Source of the DNA: Actinoplanes xinjiangensis
Lineage (GTDB): Bacteria; Actinomycetota; Actinomycetes; Mycobacteriales; Micromonosporaceae
Assembly (NCBI RefSeq): GCF_003148685.1
Contig: NZ_QGGR01000003.1
Location: 372,001 to 436,000 of the forward strand
DNA: 64,000 nucleotides
Direction: 5' to 3'
Shown piece after piece: positions 35,596-44,139 of this stretch; within the stretch, counting starts at the first letter, position 1, and the number at the start of each line of letters is the position of its first letter. Position numbers and translations under genes: made by a program. The notes under the pieces are model-generated. The model was not told the origin of the DNA, ran no database searches, and saw nothing but the letters and a program-made list of their open reading frames with translations.

Positions 35596-35745
35596 CACCG
35601 CTGTCTCACGCCGCCAACCCGGCTGGTCCTCACCGCTGTCTCACGCCGCCAACCCGGCTGGTCCTCACCGCTGTCTCACGCCGCCAACCCGGCTGGTCCT
35701 CACCGCTGTTTCGAGGGCCTTGAGACAGCGGTGAGGATCAGCCGG
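35596..35745. repeat. Palindromic repeat family 1: three half-units and one full copy
   Basis: CACCGCTGTCTCACGCCGCC followed by AACCCGGCTGGTCCT recurs at 35596, 35631 and 35666, a 35-base period. These are left arms only. At 35701 a complete palindrome follows, with CACCGCTGTTTCGAGG facing CCTTGAGACAGCGGTGAGGA. This locus shows how half-units of the family can expand by tandem duplication. It lies between convergent genes. The DNA at 35392-35595 shows nothing else. Confidence 0.88.
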
Positions 35746-35788
35746 ATCAAGATCTGTCATCGGGCGGAACCCGACTGGCAGGGGCGAT

Positions 35789-35925
35789 CAGCGCACACAA
35801 TCGCCGATCGTGGGCTCCGGTCGTTGCCCTGGCGTGGGTAGGCGCACGCGATCCCGCGATCGTGGTTGCTCGTCTACGTCATAGCGGTGACCGGGGCACA
35901 CGATGGCGTTGTGTGTGCGCCCATC
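35789..35925. repeat. Hairpin repeat family 2, second locus
   Basis: GCGCACACAATCGC at 35791-35804, a GCGCACGCGATC/GATCGTGG imperfect palindrome near 35841-35864, and GGGCACACGA-TGGCGTT-GTGTGTGCGCCC at 35894-35922. The last shares its TGGCGTT loop and flanking CACA/TGTGTGC with 14810-14828. The remainder, 35926-36180, is empty of recognisable features. Confidence 0.6.
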
Positions 35926-36180
35926 CCCGTTGCGGCCGCCCTCTGCGAGTGGCCCCGGAACGGGGACGGGCCAGTCGCGCGCGTGTCGTCTTGCCGGCTG
36001 GGAGAGATTTCCCACCGGCATGGCGGATCAGCGGGGGTCCAGCGGCCATGTCCGGCGATAGGAGCCGGGAGATGCGGCGTGGGGTCTGGGGGTGACCGCA
36101 GGGCTTGCGCGTGAGGCGCGGTGGCCGGCGGGAGTGTCGCCTGCGCCGCGGTGTGGCTCACGGTGCTTTGGGTAGCCGTA

Positions 36181-36840
36181 CTAAAAAAGGGTTAGTTCGT
36201 CTTTTTTCATGCCCCGTAGCTTGTCGTAGTCGACGACGAGGCAGCGGATGCCGCGGTCGGTGGCCAGGACGCGGGCCTGGGGTTTGATCTCCTGGGCGGC
36301 GAAGACGCCCTGGACCGGGGCGAGGAGCGGATCGCGGTTCATCAGCTCCAGGTAGCGGGTCAGCTGCTCGACCCCGTCGATCTCGCCGCGCCGTTTGACC
36401 TCGACGGCGACCGAGCCGCCGGTGGCGTTCTTGAGGAGCAGGTCGACCGGCCCGATCGCGGTCATGAACTCGCGGCGGACCAGCGTGAAGCCCTCGCCGA
36501 AGGTCTCCGGGTGTTTGGCGAGCAGCTCTTGGAGGTGTGCCTCGACACCGTCCTTGACCAGGCCAGGGTCCACACCGAGTTCGTAGGAGTAGTCCTGGAA
36601 GACCTCCTCCAGGGTGATCCGCAACTCCTCGCCGGCCTTGTTCACCACCTTCCACACCCCGGGGGCCTCCTGCAGCTTGCAGGGCGGGCTCATCCAGTTG
36701 AGCGGCTTGTAGGCACGGTCGTCGGCATGGATCGACACCGACCCGTCGGCCTTGACCATCAGCAGCCGCACTGCCGGGGGCAGATGGGCGGAGAGACGGC
36801 CGACATAGTCCACGGAGCACTTCGCGATGACCAGGCGCAC
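36181..36840 (-). CDS. nucS: Endonuclease NucS (non-canonical mismatch repair)
   Basis: 219 residues from the GTG at 36840; the open frame extends 15 residues further but homology begins at [16 protein letters not shown]. The N-terminal domain (1-105) handles DNA binding and dimerisation. The C-terminal RecB-like nuclease has Asp133 (GPVDLLLKN) and Glu147-Val-Lys149 ([13 protein letters not shown]). The protein ends DELTLF, which fits the beta-clamp-binding tail of actinobacterial NucS. It cuts both strands at certain mismatches and replaces MutS/MutL in these bacteria. It is convergent with the ABC exporter gene and divergent from the DUF4126 gene. Confidence 0.95.
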   Translation of the reverse strand: MRLVIAKCSVDYVGRLSAHLPPAVRLLMVKADGSVSIHADDRAYKPLNWMSPPCKLQEAPGVWKVVNKAGEELRITLEEVFQDYSYELGVDPGLVKDGVEAHLQELLAKHPETFGEGFTLVRREFMTAIGPVDLLLKNATGGSVAVEVKRRGEIDGVEQLTRYLELMNRDPLLAPVQGVFAAQEIKPQARVLATDRGIRCLVVDYDKLRGMKKDELTLF

Positions 36841-36911
36841 CCCGCGACGGTACCTGACCGTCCACCGAAGCTCGGCGGGCGGCACGAGCGTGGCGGTGCG
36901 ATCCTGAGATC

Positions 36912-37532
36912 GTGTTCGAAGTATTGACCGGTACCGGTCTGGCGGCCTCCGCCGGGCTCAACGCCTACATCCCGCTGCTGACCATGGGGCTGCTGGCCCG
37001 TTACACGTCGGCGATCGACCTGCCGTCCGGGTCGGCGTGGCTGACCAACGGCTGGACGCTGACGATTCTGTCGATCCTGCTCGCCATCGAGATGGTGGCC
37101 GACAAGGTGCCGGTGGTCGACCACGTCAACGACATCGTGCAGACCTTCGTCCGGCCGACCGCCGGTGGCCTGGCGTTCGGCGCCGGGTCGGCGTCGGAGA
37201 CGGTCACCGTCACCGACCCGGGCTCGTTCTTCACCTCGAACCAGTGGGCGCCGATAGCCGCCGGCGTGGTGATCGCGCTCGTCGTGCACGGCCTGAAGGC
37301 GGCGTCCCGCCCGGTGGTGAACGTGACCACCGCCGGATTCGGCGCGCCGGTCGCCAGCACCGCCGAGGACATCGGCAGCGTGCTGATGTCGGTGCTGGCC
37401 ATCGTGCTTCCGGTGCTCGTTCTGGGAGGGCTCGGCGTGCTGGTGTGGGCGGCCGTCTGGGTGGTCCGGCGGCGGAACCGGCGGAGGCGGGAACGAGCCG
37501 CGAGTGTCGGGACACGTCACCTGTTTGGTTGA
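36912..37532 (+). CDS. DUF4126 membrane protein
   Basis: 206 residues with about five hydrophobic segments. The N-terminus is [26 protein letters not shown] and the middle is [32 protein letters not shown], both characteristic of DUF4126. Five Arg/Lys-rich residues near the end would face the cytoplasm. Function unknown in the family. It overlaps the next gene by four bases (TTGA), so the two are coupled. Confidence 0.88.
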   Translation: MFEVLTGTGLAASAGLNAYIPLLTMGLLARYTSAIDLPSGSAWLTNGWTLTILSILLAIEMVADKVPVVDHVNDIVQTFVRPTAGGLAFGAGSASETVTVTDPGSFFTSNQWAPIAAGVVIALVVHGLKAASRPVVNVTTAGFGAPVASTAEDIGSVLMSVLAIVLPVLVLGGLGVLVWAAVWVVRRRNRRRRERAASVGTRHLFG

Positions 37533-38866
37533 CTCTCGGGGTGTTCGCGATCGCCGTACCCGCCTTCGCCCTGAGTTGCTGGCTCGCCTGCTATCTGATC
37601 GGCCGCGATCCGGGCCGGGCCACCCTCCGGTGGTCGGCGGCGGCCCTGGTGTCGTACGCCCTGGGCGTCGCCGCCTGGACCGTGTGGCCCGGCTCGGCCA
37701 CCGCCGAGGTGCTGCTCTGCGTCCCGGCGCTGTGCTGGGCCGGCGCCGTGGTGTCGCTGCTGCCGCTGACTCCGGCCGAGCGGCGGCCGGTCGACCGGGG
37801 CGCCCTGCTTCTCGGCGGCGCCTTCCTCCTCATGATCGTCTTTCTGCCGCAGGCGGGCCGGCTCGTCGTGCTCGCCCCGATGATCGGCGCGCTGAGCCTG
37901 ATGTGGCGGCTGCGCGGCCAGGTGGTGCCGGCGATGCTGCCGCTCGCGCTCACCGTGATGGCGCTGCTGTGCACGGCGGCTCTGGTGCTGCTGCTGTTCA
38001 CCCGGTCCGGGGAGTTGGCCGCGATCGCCGCGCTCGGCCTGGACCTGCTGGTGGTGGGCTATCTGATGGCGGTGGCGCACGCCGGCGAGACCGGTGAGCG
38101 GCTGCGGCCCGATCTGCGGCGTTCGCTGGTCGCCCAGGTCGCGGTGCTGGTGCTGGCCGGCATCCCGGCCGGTGTGACCCTGTGGCTGGTCCCGGAGCGC
38201 GACGGGGTGGCGCTGATGCAGTTCGTGGTGCTGGCCGCCGGGTCGGCTCTGGCCGGTCTCGGCTCCCAGGTGCGCCGGGCGCTGGACCGGGTGGCGCTCG
38301 CCGATGACCAGCCGTTGCGGTCCGACCGGTCGGCGTTGTTCCTGAATGCGGACGCGCTGCTGCGGCGGCGTGAGCAGCGGCGCCTGAACACCATCGGCGA
38401 GCCGGAGTTCCTGCGGATGACCCGGCGGGCGCTCAACGACTTCGGTGATCTGAACCGGCTGGCCCGCAGCCCGCTGACCGGCCTGCCGGCGGTGGAGCGG
38501 CGGCTGGCCGGGCGGGAGGACCAGCCGCGGGCCCGGGCCCGGGAGCTGCGGGCGGTGCTGCGGGAGTGCGTGTCGTCGATGCGCCCGGCCGGGCCGTTCG
38601 GGACGACCGAGGAGTGGCGGTATTACAACGTTCTCCAGTTCTGCTGCGTGCTGGGCCTGAACCCGTATTCCCGGCGGTTGCGGACCGACGGGGCGAGCCG
38701 GGAGGCGCGGCTGGCCGTGGAGTGGTTCAAGCGGTATGTGCCGCAGGACATCACGAAGCAGTGGCAGCGGGAGGCGGCCATGCTGGTGGCCGAGCAACTG
38801 TGGATCGATGTGGTGGGCCGGCACCACGCTCTGCCGTCAGCCGAGATCACGACACGCTCCACCTAA
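37529..38866 (+). CDS. Polytopic membrane protein with a cytoplasmic C-terminal domain, unknown
   Basis: 445 residues from the TTG at 37529, which overlaps the DUF4126 stop; a GTG at 37541 is the alternative. Roughly nine hydrophobic helices fill residues 3-255 (for example VVPAMLPLALTVMALLCTAALVLLLF). The soluble last 190 residues are Arg-rich, with FLNADALLRRREQRRLNTIGEPEFLRMTRRALNDFGDLNRL and WRYYNVLQFCCVLGLNPYSR. I do not recognise the family. It precedes the FtsK-like ATPase gene by 38 AT-rich bases and may be part of the same unit. Confidence 0.75.
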   Translation: MTLGVFAIAVPAFALSCWLACYLIGRDPGRATLRWSAAALVSYALGVAAWTVWPGSATAEVLLCVPALCWAGAVVSLLPLTPAERRPVDRGALLLGGAFLLMIVFLPQAGRLVVLAPMIGALSLMWRLRGQVVPAMLPLALTVMALLCTAALVLLLFTRSGELAAIAALGLDLLVVGYLMAVAHAGETGERLRPDLRRSLVAQVAVLVLAGIPAGVTLWLVPERDGVALMQFVVLAAGSALAGLGSQVRRALDRVALADDQPLRSDRSALFLNADALLRRREQRRLNTIGEPEFLRMTRRALNDFGDLNRLARSPLTGLPAVERRLAGREDQPRARARELRAVLRECVSSMRPAGPFGTTEEWRYYNVLQFCCVLGLNPYSRRLRTDGASREARLAVEWFKRYVPQDITKQWQREAAMLVAEQLWIDVVGRHHALPSAEITTRST

Positions 38867-38904
38867 ACACCATAAAAGGTCATTTAGGGCTAATATCCCC
38901 GACC

Positions 38905-41367
38905 ATGAGCCACCGCAACGCGCTGGTCGCCGCGGTGCGGCAGGAGCTCGCCGAGGCCCGCGGCACCGCCCGTGCGGTCCTCGCCGCCGCCGAATCGGCC
39001 CGTGGCGAGGCACAGCAGCGGCGGCGGCTGGTGCGCGAGGCGTACGGCACCTGCCTCACCCAGCTGTCCGCCGCCCGGGAGGCCGCCCGCCAGGACATCC
39101 AGCAGCGCTACCGCGGCGAGGCCACCCGCCTCGCCGGGCACCTGCGCGGCCTGGCCACGATGAGCGCCACCGGGGCGGCCGGGGCACCGTGGCGGTTCTG
39201 GGCGCCCAGCGAGCCGGAGCCGGGCACGACGCCCGGACTGCTGCGGATCGGGACCATCACCTTCGAGGAGACCGCCGCACTGCCCGCGCTGATCCCCCTG
39301 CTCGACCGCGCCCACCTGCACCTGAGTGGACCGGCCGCCACCCTCGACGAGGTGATCACCGGCCTGCTGCTGCGGGCCCTCGGCAGCACCCGCCCCGGCG
39401 ACGTCGACCTGATCGTCTACGACCCGGAGAGCCGCGGCGCTTTCGGACAGCTCGGGCCCCGGTTCGTCGGGCCCGGTGGGATCGGGACACTGCTCGAGGA
39501 ACTCTGCCACGCCGACGACCACGACGCCTGGCGGCTCGTCGTGCTGCTCGCGGACCGGGCCACCGCCGACGAGATGACCCGGGCGCAACGGGCTCAGCTG
39601 GACCGGATCGCGCGTACCGGGGTGGACCGCGGGGTGCACCTGATCGTCCGGGGCCTCGACCTGCCGGACGACCCGGCGGTCGAACGGATCGTGGTGCACG
39701 ACCGGGTCGCCGCCTGCGCCTCGCTCGGCCGGCTCGAGGTGCACCTCGACCCGCCGCCACCGGCCGCCCTCTGCCGCGACGTGGCGGTTCGGCAGCGCCA
39801 GGGCCCGCCCCCGGCCCGGCTCGCCGACCTGGAGCCGGCCCGGCTGTGGGACGAATCTGCCAGGTACGGCCTGTCCGCCCCGATCGGCGACAGCACCGAC
39901 GGCACGCTCGTGGAGATCCCGCTCGGCGACGAGCTGCCGCACGTCCTGATCGGCGGGCCGTCCGGCTCCGGCAAGACCAACCTGATCTACACCTGGCTGG
40001 GCTCCCTCGCCACCCGGTACGGCCCCGGCGAACTGGCCCTCTACCTGCTCGATTTCAAGGAGGGCGGGTCGTTCTCCCGGTACGCCCCCGGCCCGCGCGA
40101 TCCCAGCTGGCTGCCGCAGGTCCGGCTCGCCGGCGTCAACGTCCGCAACGACCGGGAGTTCGGTCTGGCCGTACTCCGGCATCTCGGCGAGGAACTGCGC
40201 ACCCGCTCCGCCCGCCGTGCCGACCCGGCCGACCGGCCCCGCGTCGTCGCCGTCCTCGACGAGTTCCCGGTGCTGCTCGACGGCCGGGACACCGTCGCCG
40301 ACGAGGCGGCAGGCCTGCTCCAGGACCTGGCCCGGCGCGGCGGCGAGCAGGGCATCCACCTGGTCCTGGCGACCCGTGACACCGACGGCCTGCGGGCGTT
40401 GCAGGGCCGCCCCGCCCTGATCGCGCCGTTCACCCTGCGGATCGCCCTGCCCAAGGCGAACCGGATCCTCACCGACGACAACCTGGCCGCCTCGGTCATC
40501 CCGGCCCGGCACGCGGTCGTCAACACCGAGTCCGGGCTGGCCGGCGCGAACCAGGTGGTGCGCCTGCCGGACGCCGGTGACCCGACCGCCTGGCGGGCCA
40601 CCCAGCGGCGGCTGTGGCGGTCCCGGCCGCTCGGCTGCGAGGAGCCGCGCCTGTTCGACGGCGACGCGGTGCCCCGGCTGCCGTCGGCGTACCGGCCGTC
40701 CGGGCGGGTGCCCACCGCCGGCGCACCGGTCGGATCGTCACCCGGCGCGGTCCTCGGCGAACGGATCGACGTGGCGGCGCGGCCCGCCCGGGTACGGCTC
40801 GGCCGGATGCCCGGCCGCAACCTGGCGGTCATCGGTGCCCGCGCCGACGAGGCCTGCGACGTGCTGGCCGCCGCCGCCCTGTCGCTGGCCGCCCAGGGGC
40901 CCGCCCACTTCAGCATCGTCTGCCTCGACCCGGCCGCGGAACGCTCGGCGGCCCGGCTGGTCGCCGAACTACCGGCCGCCGACTGGTACGACACCTCCGA
41001 CGTCCACTTCGACCCGCCCACCTCCGACGTGCCCCGCTACGTGATCGGATACGGACTCGAAGCGGCCGGTCCACCGCACCGTCCGGCGCTGCGCGCCCTG
41101 CTCGACACCGGCCCGTCCCGGCGTGTGCACGTCCTCGGCTGGTGGCGATCGGTCAGCCGGCTCCGCGACGACCTGGCCGGCCGGTTCGACCCGATCGGCG
41201 CCTGGGTGGCCCTCGACGTGCACGGCGCCGACCTGGCACCGCTCTATCCCCAGCCGGGCGGCCCACTCTGGCGCCCACGGCCGCGCCGGGCCCTCTTCTT
41301 CGACCGGTCCGTACACCGCACACCCGAAGTGATCATCCCGTACGAGGTGAACAGTGACCACACGTGA
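38905..41367 (+). CDS. FtsK/SpoIIIE-like ATPase without membrane helices
   Basis: 820 residues from the ATG at 38905. Residues 1-75 are an Ala/Arg/Glu-rich coiled coil (ARAVLAAAESARGEAQQRRRLVREAYGTCLTQL). The ATPase core has HVLIGGPSGSGKTNLIYTWLGSLA (Walker A, about 351-361), LYLLDFKEGGSFSRYAP, VVAVLDEFPVLLD (Walker B, about 447-457) and GIHLVLATRDTD, the FtsK/SpoIIIE/EccC pattern. A second, degenerate module around residue 635 (GRNLAVIGARADEACDVLAAAAL) keeps the fold but lacks GKT. The upstream ATPase-like segment at 110-280 also lacks a P-loop. No TM helix or DNA-binding gamma domain is visible. It probably moves DNA or protein with a membrane partner, perhaps the gene just downstream. Role unknown. 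Confidence 0.85.
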   Translation: MSHRNALVAAVRQELAEARGTARAVLAAAESARGEAQQRRRLVREAYGTCLTQLSAAREAARQDIQQRYRGEATRLAGHLRGLATMSATGAAGAPWRFWAPSEPEPGTTPGLLRIGTITFEETAALPALIPLLDRAHLHLSGPAATLDEVITGLLLRALGSTRPGDVDLIVYDPESRGAFGQLGPRFVGPGGIGTLLEELCHADDHDAWRLVVLLADRATADEMTRAQRAQLDRIARTGVDRGVHLIVRGLDLPDDPAVERIVVHDRVAACASLGRLEVHLDPPPPAALCRDVAVRQRQGPPPARLADLEPARLWDESARYGLSAPIGDSTDGTLVEIPLGDELPHVLIGGPSGSGKTNLIYTWLGSLATRYGPGELALYLLDFKEGGSFSRYAPGPRDPSWLPQVRLAGVNVRNDREFGLAVLRHLGEELRTRSARRADPADRPRVVAVLDEFPVLLDGRDTVADEAAGLLQDLARRGGEQGIHLVLATRDTDGLRALQGRPALIAPFTLRIALPKANRILTDDNLAASVIPARHAVVNTESGLAGANQVVRLPDAGDPTAWRATQRRLWRSRPLGCEEPRLFDGDAVPRLPSAYRPSGRVPTAGAPVGSSPGAVLGERIDVAARPARVRLGRMPGRNLAVIGARADEACDVLAAAALSLAAQGPAHFSIVCLDPAAERSAARLVAELPAADWYDTSDVHFDPPTSDVPRYVIGYGLEAAGPPHRPALRALLDTGPSRRVHVLGWWRSVSRLRDDLAGRFDPIGAWVALDVHGADLAPLYPQPGGPLWRPRPRRALFFDRSVHRTPEVIIPYEVNSDHT

Positions 41368-41415
41368 CCACACCCGCCGGCCGGAAACCGAGGTGAACCG
41401 TGACCACCCGTGACC
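41344..41415 (+). repeat. Short direct duplication at the ATPase stop / next gene start
   Basis: GAGGTGAACAGTGACCACACG and its near copy GAGGTGAACCGTGACCACCC lie about 46 bases apart. The first spans the ATPase stop, and the second supplies the Shine-Dalgarno and GTG start of the next gene. Confidence 0.7.
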
Positions 41416-42155
41416 GTCAGCCGCTCGGGCGTGACTACCAGCTGATGGTGAGCGCGCTCGCCGACGTCACCCGCCGCCGGGACGCCGAATTCGACGACGC
41501 CGAACAGGCCTATCAGGACAACGCCGCCCGCGCCGCCGGTGAACTCGCCCGCGCCGAAGGTGAGGCCCTGGCCGCCGACCGCTGGGCCGGTGCCGCCGCC
41601 GCCCAGGTACTCGACGTCGACCGGGAGGCCGCCCGGCTCTGGGACCAGCTCCGCCGAGCCCGTGGCCTGCGGGTCCGCGCCATCGGCGAGCTGCCCGAAC
41701 CGGCTCCGGTCGAGGCCATGCCCCGGGTCGCCCTCCAGCGCCGCCCGGAACCCGGTGAGGACGTCGTCCCGATCGGCCGGCAGTCCCCGCGCGTGCTGCT
41801 CTCCCGCGCCGCCGACCGCATCGACGTCACCATCCATCCGCGCGGCACCGGCGTACTCCCCCGGTGGGCGCTGCCACTGCTCCCCCTGATCGGCGCCCTC
41901 AGCGCCTTCGTCACCGGGCTGGTGGCGGCCGGTCTGGTCACCTTCGGTGACACCGCGCTCTGGGGTGGCCCGGTCATCCGGGGGATCGGCTGGCTGACGT
42001 TCCTCGCCGCCCCGTCCGCGGGCGTCCCGGTGGCCGCCTATCTCACCCACCGCCGCATGCGCGCCCGCATGGACATCGGCGGCATCGGCCTGACCCTCCT
42101 CGGCGGCATGCTCGCCGCCACCCTGCTGTCCCTCTCCTTCGCCGCCACCCGCTGA
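41400..42155 (+). CDS. Coiled-coil membrane protein, probable partner of the FtsK-like ATPase
   Basis: 251 residues from the GTG at 41400, 32 bases after the ATPase stop, with GAGGTGAACC as ribosome binding site. Residues 10-100 are a helical Ala/Glu/Arg/Asp-rich coiled coil (RDAEFDDAEQAYQDNAARAAGELARAEGEALAADR), similar in character to the ATPase N-terminus. Three hydrophobic helices follow (about 158-180, 190-212, 227-246). It could anchor the ATPase to the membrane through coiled-coil contact; this is inferred from adjacency and helix type. No family recognised. Confidence 0.78.
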   Translation: MTTRDRQPLGRDYQLMVSALADVTRRRDAEFDDAEQAYQDNAARAAGELARAEGEALAADRWAGAAAAQVLDVDREAARLWDQLRRARGLRVRAIGELPEPAPVEAMPRVALQRRPEPGEDVVPIGRQSPRVLLSRAADRIDVTIHPRGTGVLPRWALPLLPLIGALSAFVTGLVAAGLVTFGDTALWGGPVIRGIGWLTFLAAPSAGVPVAAYLTHRRMRARMDIGGIGLTLLGGMLAATLLSLSFAATR

Positions 42156-42416
42156 CCCCCGCTAACCGCCACCCGCGGAGCCGCCGCCCCCTCAACCGCC
42201 ACCCGCTGAGTCGCCATCCGCTGACCACTTCCGGTCACATCCGCCTCCCGGCCAGGCGATGCCGCACCGCTGCCCGCCTCGCACGGCAGACGGGCCTCCC
42301 GCTTCAGACGTTTCCGGTACGACCTGAGCAGAGTCACGTGACTCGCGGCGGCCCGGCGAGGTGCCACCTCACCACCGACCCCCGCCGCCGGCTCATGCAT
42401 GCCCTCCCCGTTACCC
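42156..42416. other. Gene-free stretch before the repeats
   Basis: 261 bases between convergent genes. The first 60 are a run of CCGCCACCCGCTGA-like short repeats; the rest shows no gene, hairpin or promoter I can support. Confidence 0.5.
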
Positions 42417-42599
42417 CCGGCTGGTTCCCACCGCTGTAAAAACCCGCCGGAGACAGCGGTGACAGCCAGCCACAGAACACCGGCTGGCTCCCACCGCTGC
42501 CTCAACCGACCTGAGACAGCGGTGGCAACCAGCCACAGAACACCGGCTGGTTCTCACCGCTGTCTCAGCCGACCCGAAACAGCGGTGGGAGCCAGCCGG
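42417..42599. repeat. Palindromic repeat family 1, three copies at 63-bp spacing
   Basis: Copies at 42417-42471, 42480-42534 and 42543-42599, with an exact 63-base period. The outer arms (CCGGCTGG(T/C)TCCCACCGCTG and complement) are conserved while the centres differ: TAAAAACCCGCCGGAGA, CCTCAACCGACCTGAGA and TCTCAGCCGACCCGAAA. The arms are therefore the constrained part. The remaining 200 bases to the hydroxybutyryl-CoA dehydrogenase stop are GC-rich and featureless. Confidence 0.9.
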
Positions 42600-42803
42600 G
42601 GAGATCCGAAGTGGGCCATGCCGGCCTACCGGCGGGCGGCCGGATACACCGGCGGTAGCCGCCGGAGGCGGGGGGCGGGTGGTGCGGTCGAGGGAGTCGT
42701 GGCCGTACCGCTGCGGGGTTCTGGGCCGAGAAGAAGCGTGCCGGGCACCGCGGTGCGGCACCCGGCACCTACGCCGCGGTTCGGCCCGGAAGGCCGAGAA
42801 TGA

Positions 42804-43652
42804 TCAGTAGCTGTAGAAGCCCTTGCCGGTCTTGCGGCCGAGGTCGCCGGCGGTGACCATGCGCTGGAGCAGTTCCGGCGGGAAGAACTTCTCGTCGGCG
42901 GTGTCGCGGTAGATGTTGCTCGTCGCGTTGAGCATGACGTCGAGGCCGGTGAGGTCGACGGTGGCGAGCGGGCCCATGGCGTGGCCGAAGCCGAGCTTCA
43001 TGACGGTGTCGAGGTCGGCGGCGGAGACGACGCCGGATTCGACGAGCTGGATGGCTTCGACGAGGATCGCCGAGAAGAGCCGGTTGGAGACGAAGCCGGC
43101 GACGTCGCGCTTGACCTCGACGCACGTCTTGCCGACCTCTTCGGCGTAGTTGCGGGCGGCCGCGAGCGTCTCGTCGGAGGTCTGGTATCCGCGGACCAGC
43201 TCGACCAGCTTCATCATCGGGACCGGCGAGAAGAAGTGGATGCCGACGACCGATTCCGGTCGGCTGGTGACGGTGGCGATCTGGGTGATCGGGATGGCCG
43301 ACGTGTTGGTGCCGAGGATCGCGCCGGGCTTGCAGATCTTGTCGAGGGCCTTGAAGACCTCGTGCTTGGCCTCCACCTTCTCGTAGATGGCCTCGACCAC
43401 GACGTCGGCGTCGGCGGCCGCGTCCAGGTCGGTGGTGGGGGTGATCCGGGCGAGGGTGGCCTCGACGTCGGCCTCGGCGATTCTGCCCTTGGCCGCGAAC
43501 CGGCTGAGCGAGTCCTTGATCGCGGACATGCCGCGGGCGAGCGAGGCGTCGTCGACGTCCCGCATGGTGACCTGCCACCCGGCCTGCGCCGAGACCTGGG
43601 CGATGCCGGAGCCCATCAAACCGGAACCGATGACCGCGAGACGACCTGCCAT
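42804..43652 (-). CDS. hbd: 3-hydroxybutyryl-CoA dehydrogenase
   Basis: 282 residues, the usual length of single-domain 3-hydroxyacyl-CoA dehydrogenases. The NAD-binding motif is AVIGSGLMGSGIAQVSAQAGWQVTMRDVD. Catalytic features follow: NTSAIPITQIA, GIHFFSPVPMMKLVELVRG (catalytic His) and KDVAGFVSNRLF-like VKRDVAGFVSNRLFSAILVEAIQLVESG. The C-terminus is GRKTGKGFYSY. It converts acetoacetyl-CoA and 3-hydroxybutyryl-CoA with NAD(P)H in the cytoplasm. With the thiolase at 24381 it could feed butyryl-CoA to IcmA. It is monocistronic. Confidence 0.96.
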   Translation of the reverse strand: MAGRLAVIGSGLMGSGIAQVSAQAGWQVTMRDVDDASLARGMSAIKDSLSRFAAKGRIAEADVEATLARITPTTDLDAAADADVVVEAIYEKVEAKHEVFKALDKICKPGAILGTNTSAIPITQIATVTSRPESVVGIHFFSPVPMMKLVELVRGYQTSDETLAAARNYAEEVGKTCVEVKRDVAGFVSNRLFSAILVEAIQLVESGVVSAADLDTVMKLGFGHAMGPLATVDLTGLDVMLNATSNIYRDTADEKFFPPELLQRMVTAGDLGRKTGKGFYSY

Positions 43653-43770
43653 GATCCACTCCTTCGTCAGAGGCAGTCAGTTTAGCGGCGTTCCTTAACG
43701 GAAGTTCAGCACGGTTCACGATCGGGGCGAATCACCGGAAAACGCGCTACCGCAGTGTCAGACTGTGCCC

Positions 43771-44103
43771 ATGGCCACGAGCGGCTGGTACCTCATCGGA
43801 CCGCTGATCGCCGTCGGTCTGGTCGGCTTCCTGGGCGCGGTGTTCTGGCGCATGGGACTGCAACCCACCGTCGCTCCCGAGACGGCTCCCGACGGTCTGG
43901 CGATCTTCGGCGAACCGGACGACTACGGCCTGCTGTGGCCCGCCGCCGTCACCGACGAGCCCGAGGTGGCCGACGAGATCCGGCGGCTGCTCTCCGACGC
44001 GGGCATCCGGGCCACCAAGGCCGTCCGGCGCGACGGCCGGGTGAGCGTGCTGGTCTTCTCCGAAGAGGTGGAGGAGGCCCGGCGCCTGGTGGCCTCCCTC
44101 TGA
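43771..44103 (+). CDS. Small single-helix membrane protein, unknown
   Basis: 110 residues from the ATG at 43771 (a GTG six bases upstream is possible). One transmembrane helix lies at residues 5-25 (WYLIGPLIAVGLVGFLGAVFW). A short soluble domain follows, with LLWPAAVTDEPEVADEIRRLLSDAGIRATKAVRRDGRVSVLVFSEEVEEARRLVASL. The beta-alpha-beta look of this tail resembles the DUF2007-type signal-transducing fold, but I am not sure. It is convergent with murA. Confidence 0.75.
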   Translation: MATSGWYLIGPLIAVGLVGFLGAVFWRMGLQPTVAPETAPDGLAIFGEPDDYGLLWPAAVTDEPEVADEIRRLLSDAGIRATKAVRRDGRVSVLVFSEEVEEARRLVASL

Positions 44104-44139
44104 GACCTCAGAGGGACTCCTGTGGACCGCGGAGCCTCC

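Noticed and set aside
37037..37528. N-terminal extension of the nine-helix membrane protein
   Set aside because: It overlaps the DUF4126 gene out of frame, Arg/Asp-rich with no hydrophobic helices.
38905..41367. Assignment as an ESX EccC ATPase or canonical FtsK
   Set aside because: There are no membrane helices, no FtsK gamma domain, no EccB/EccD/EsxAB genes nearby and only one intact P-loop.
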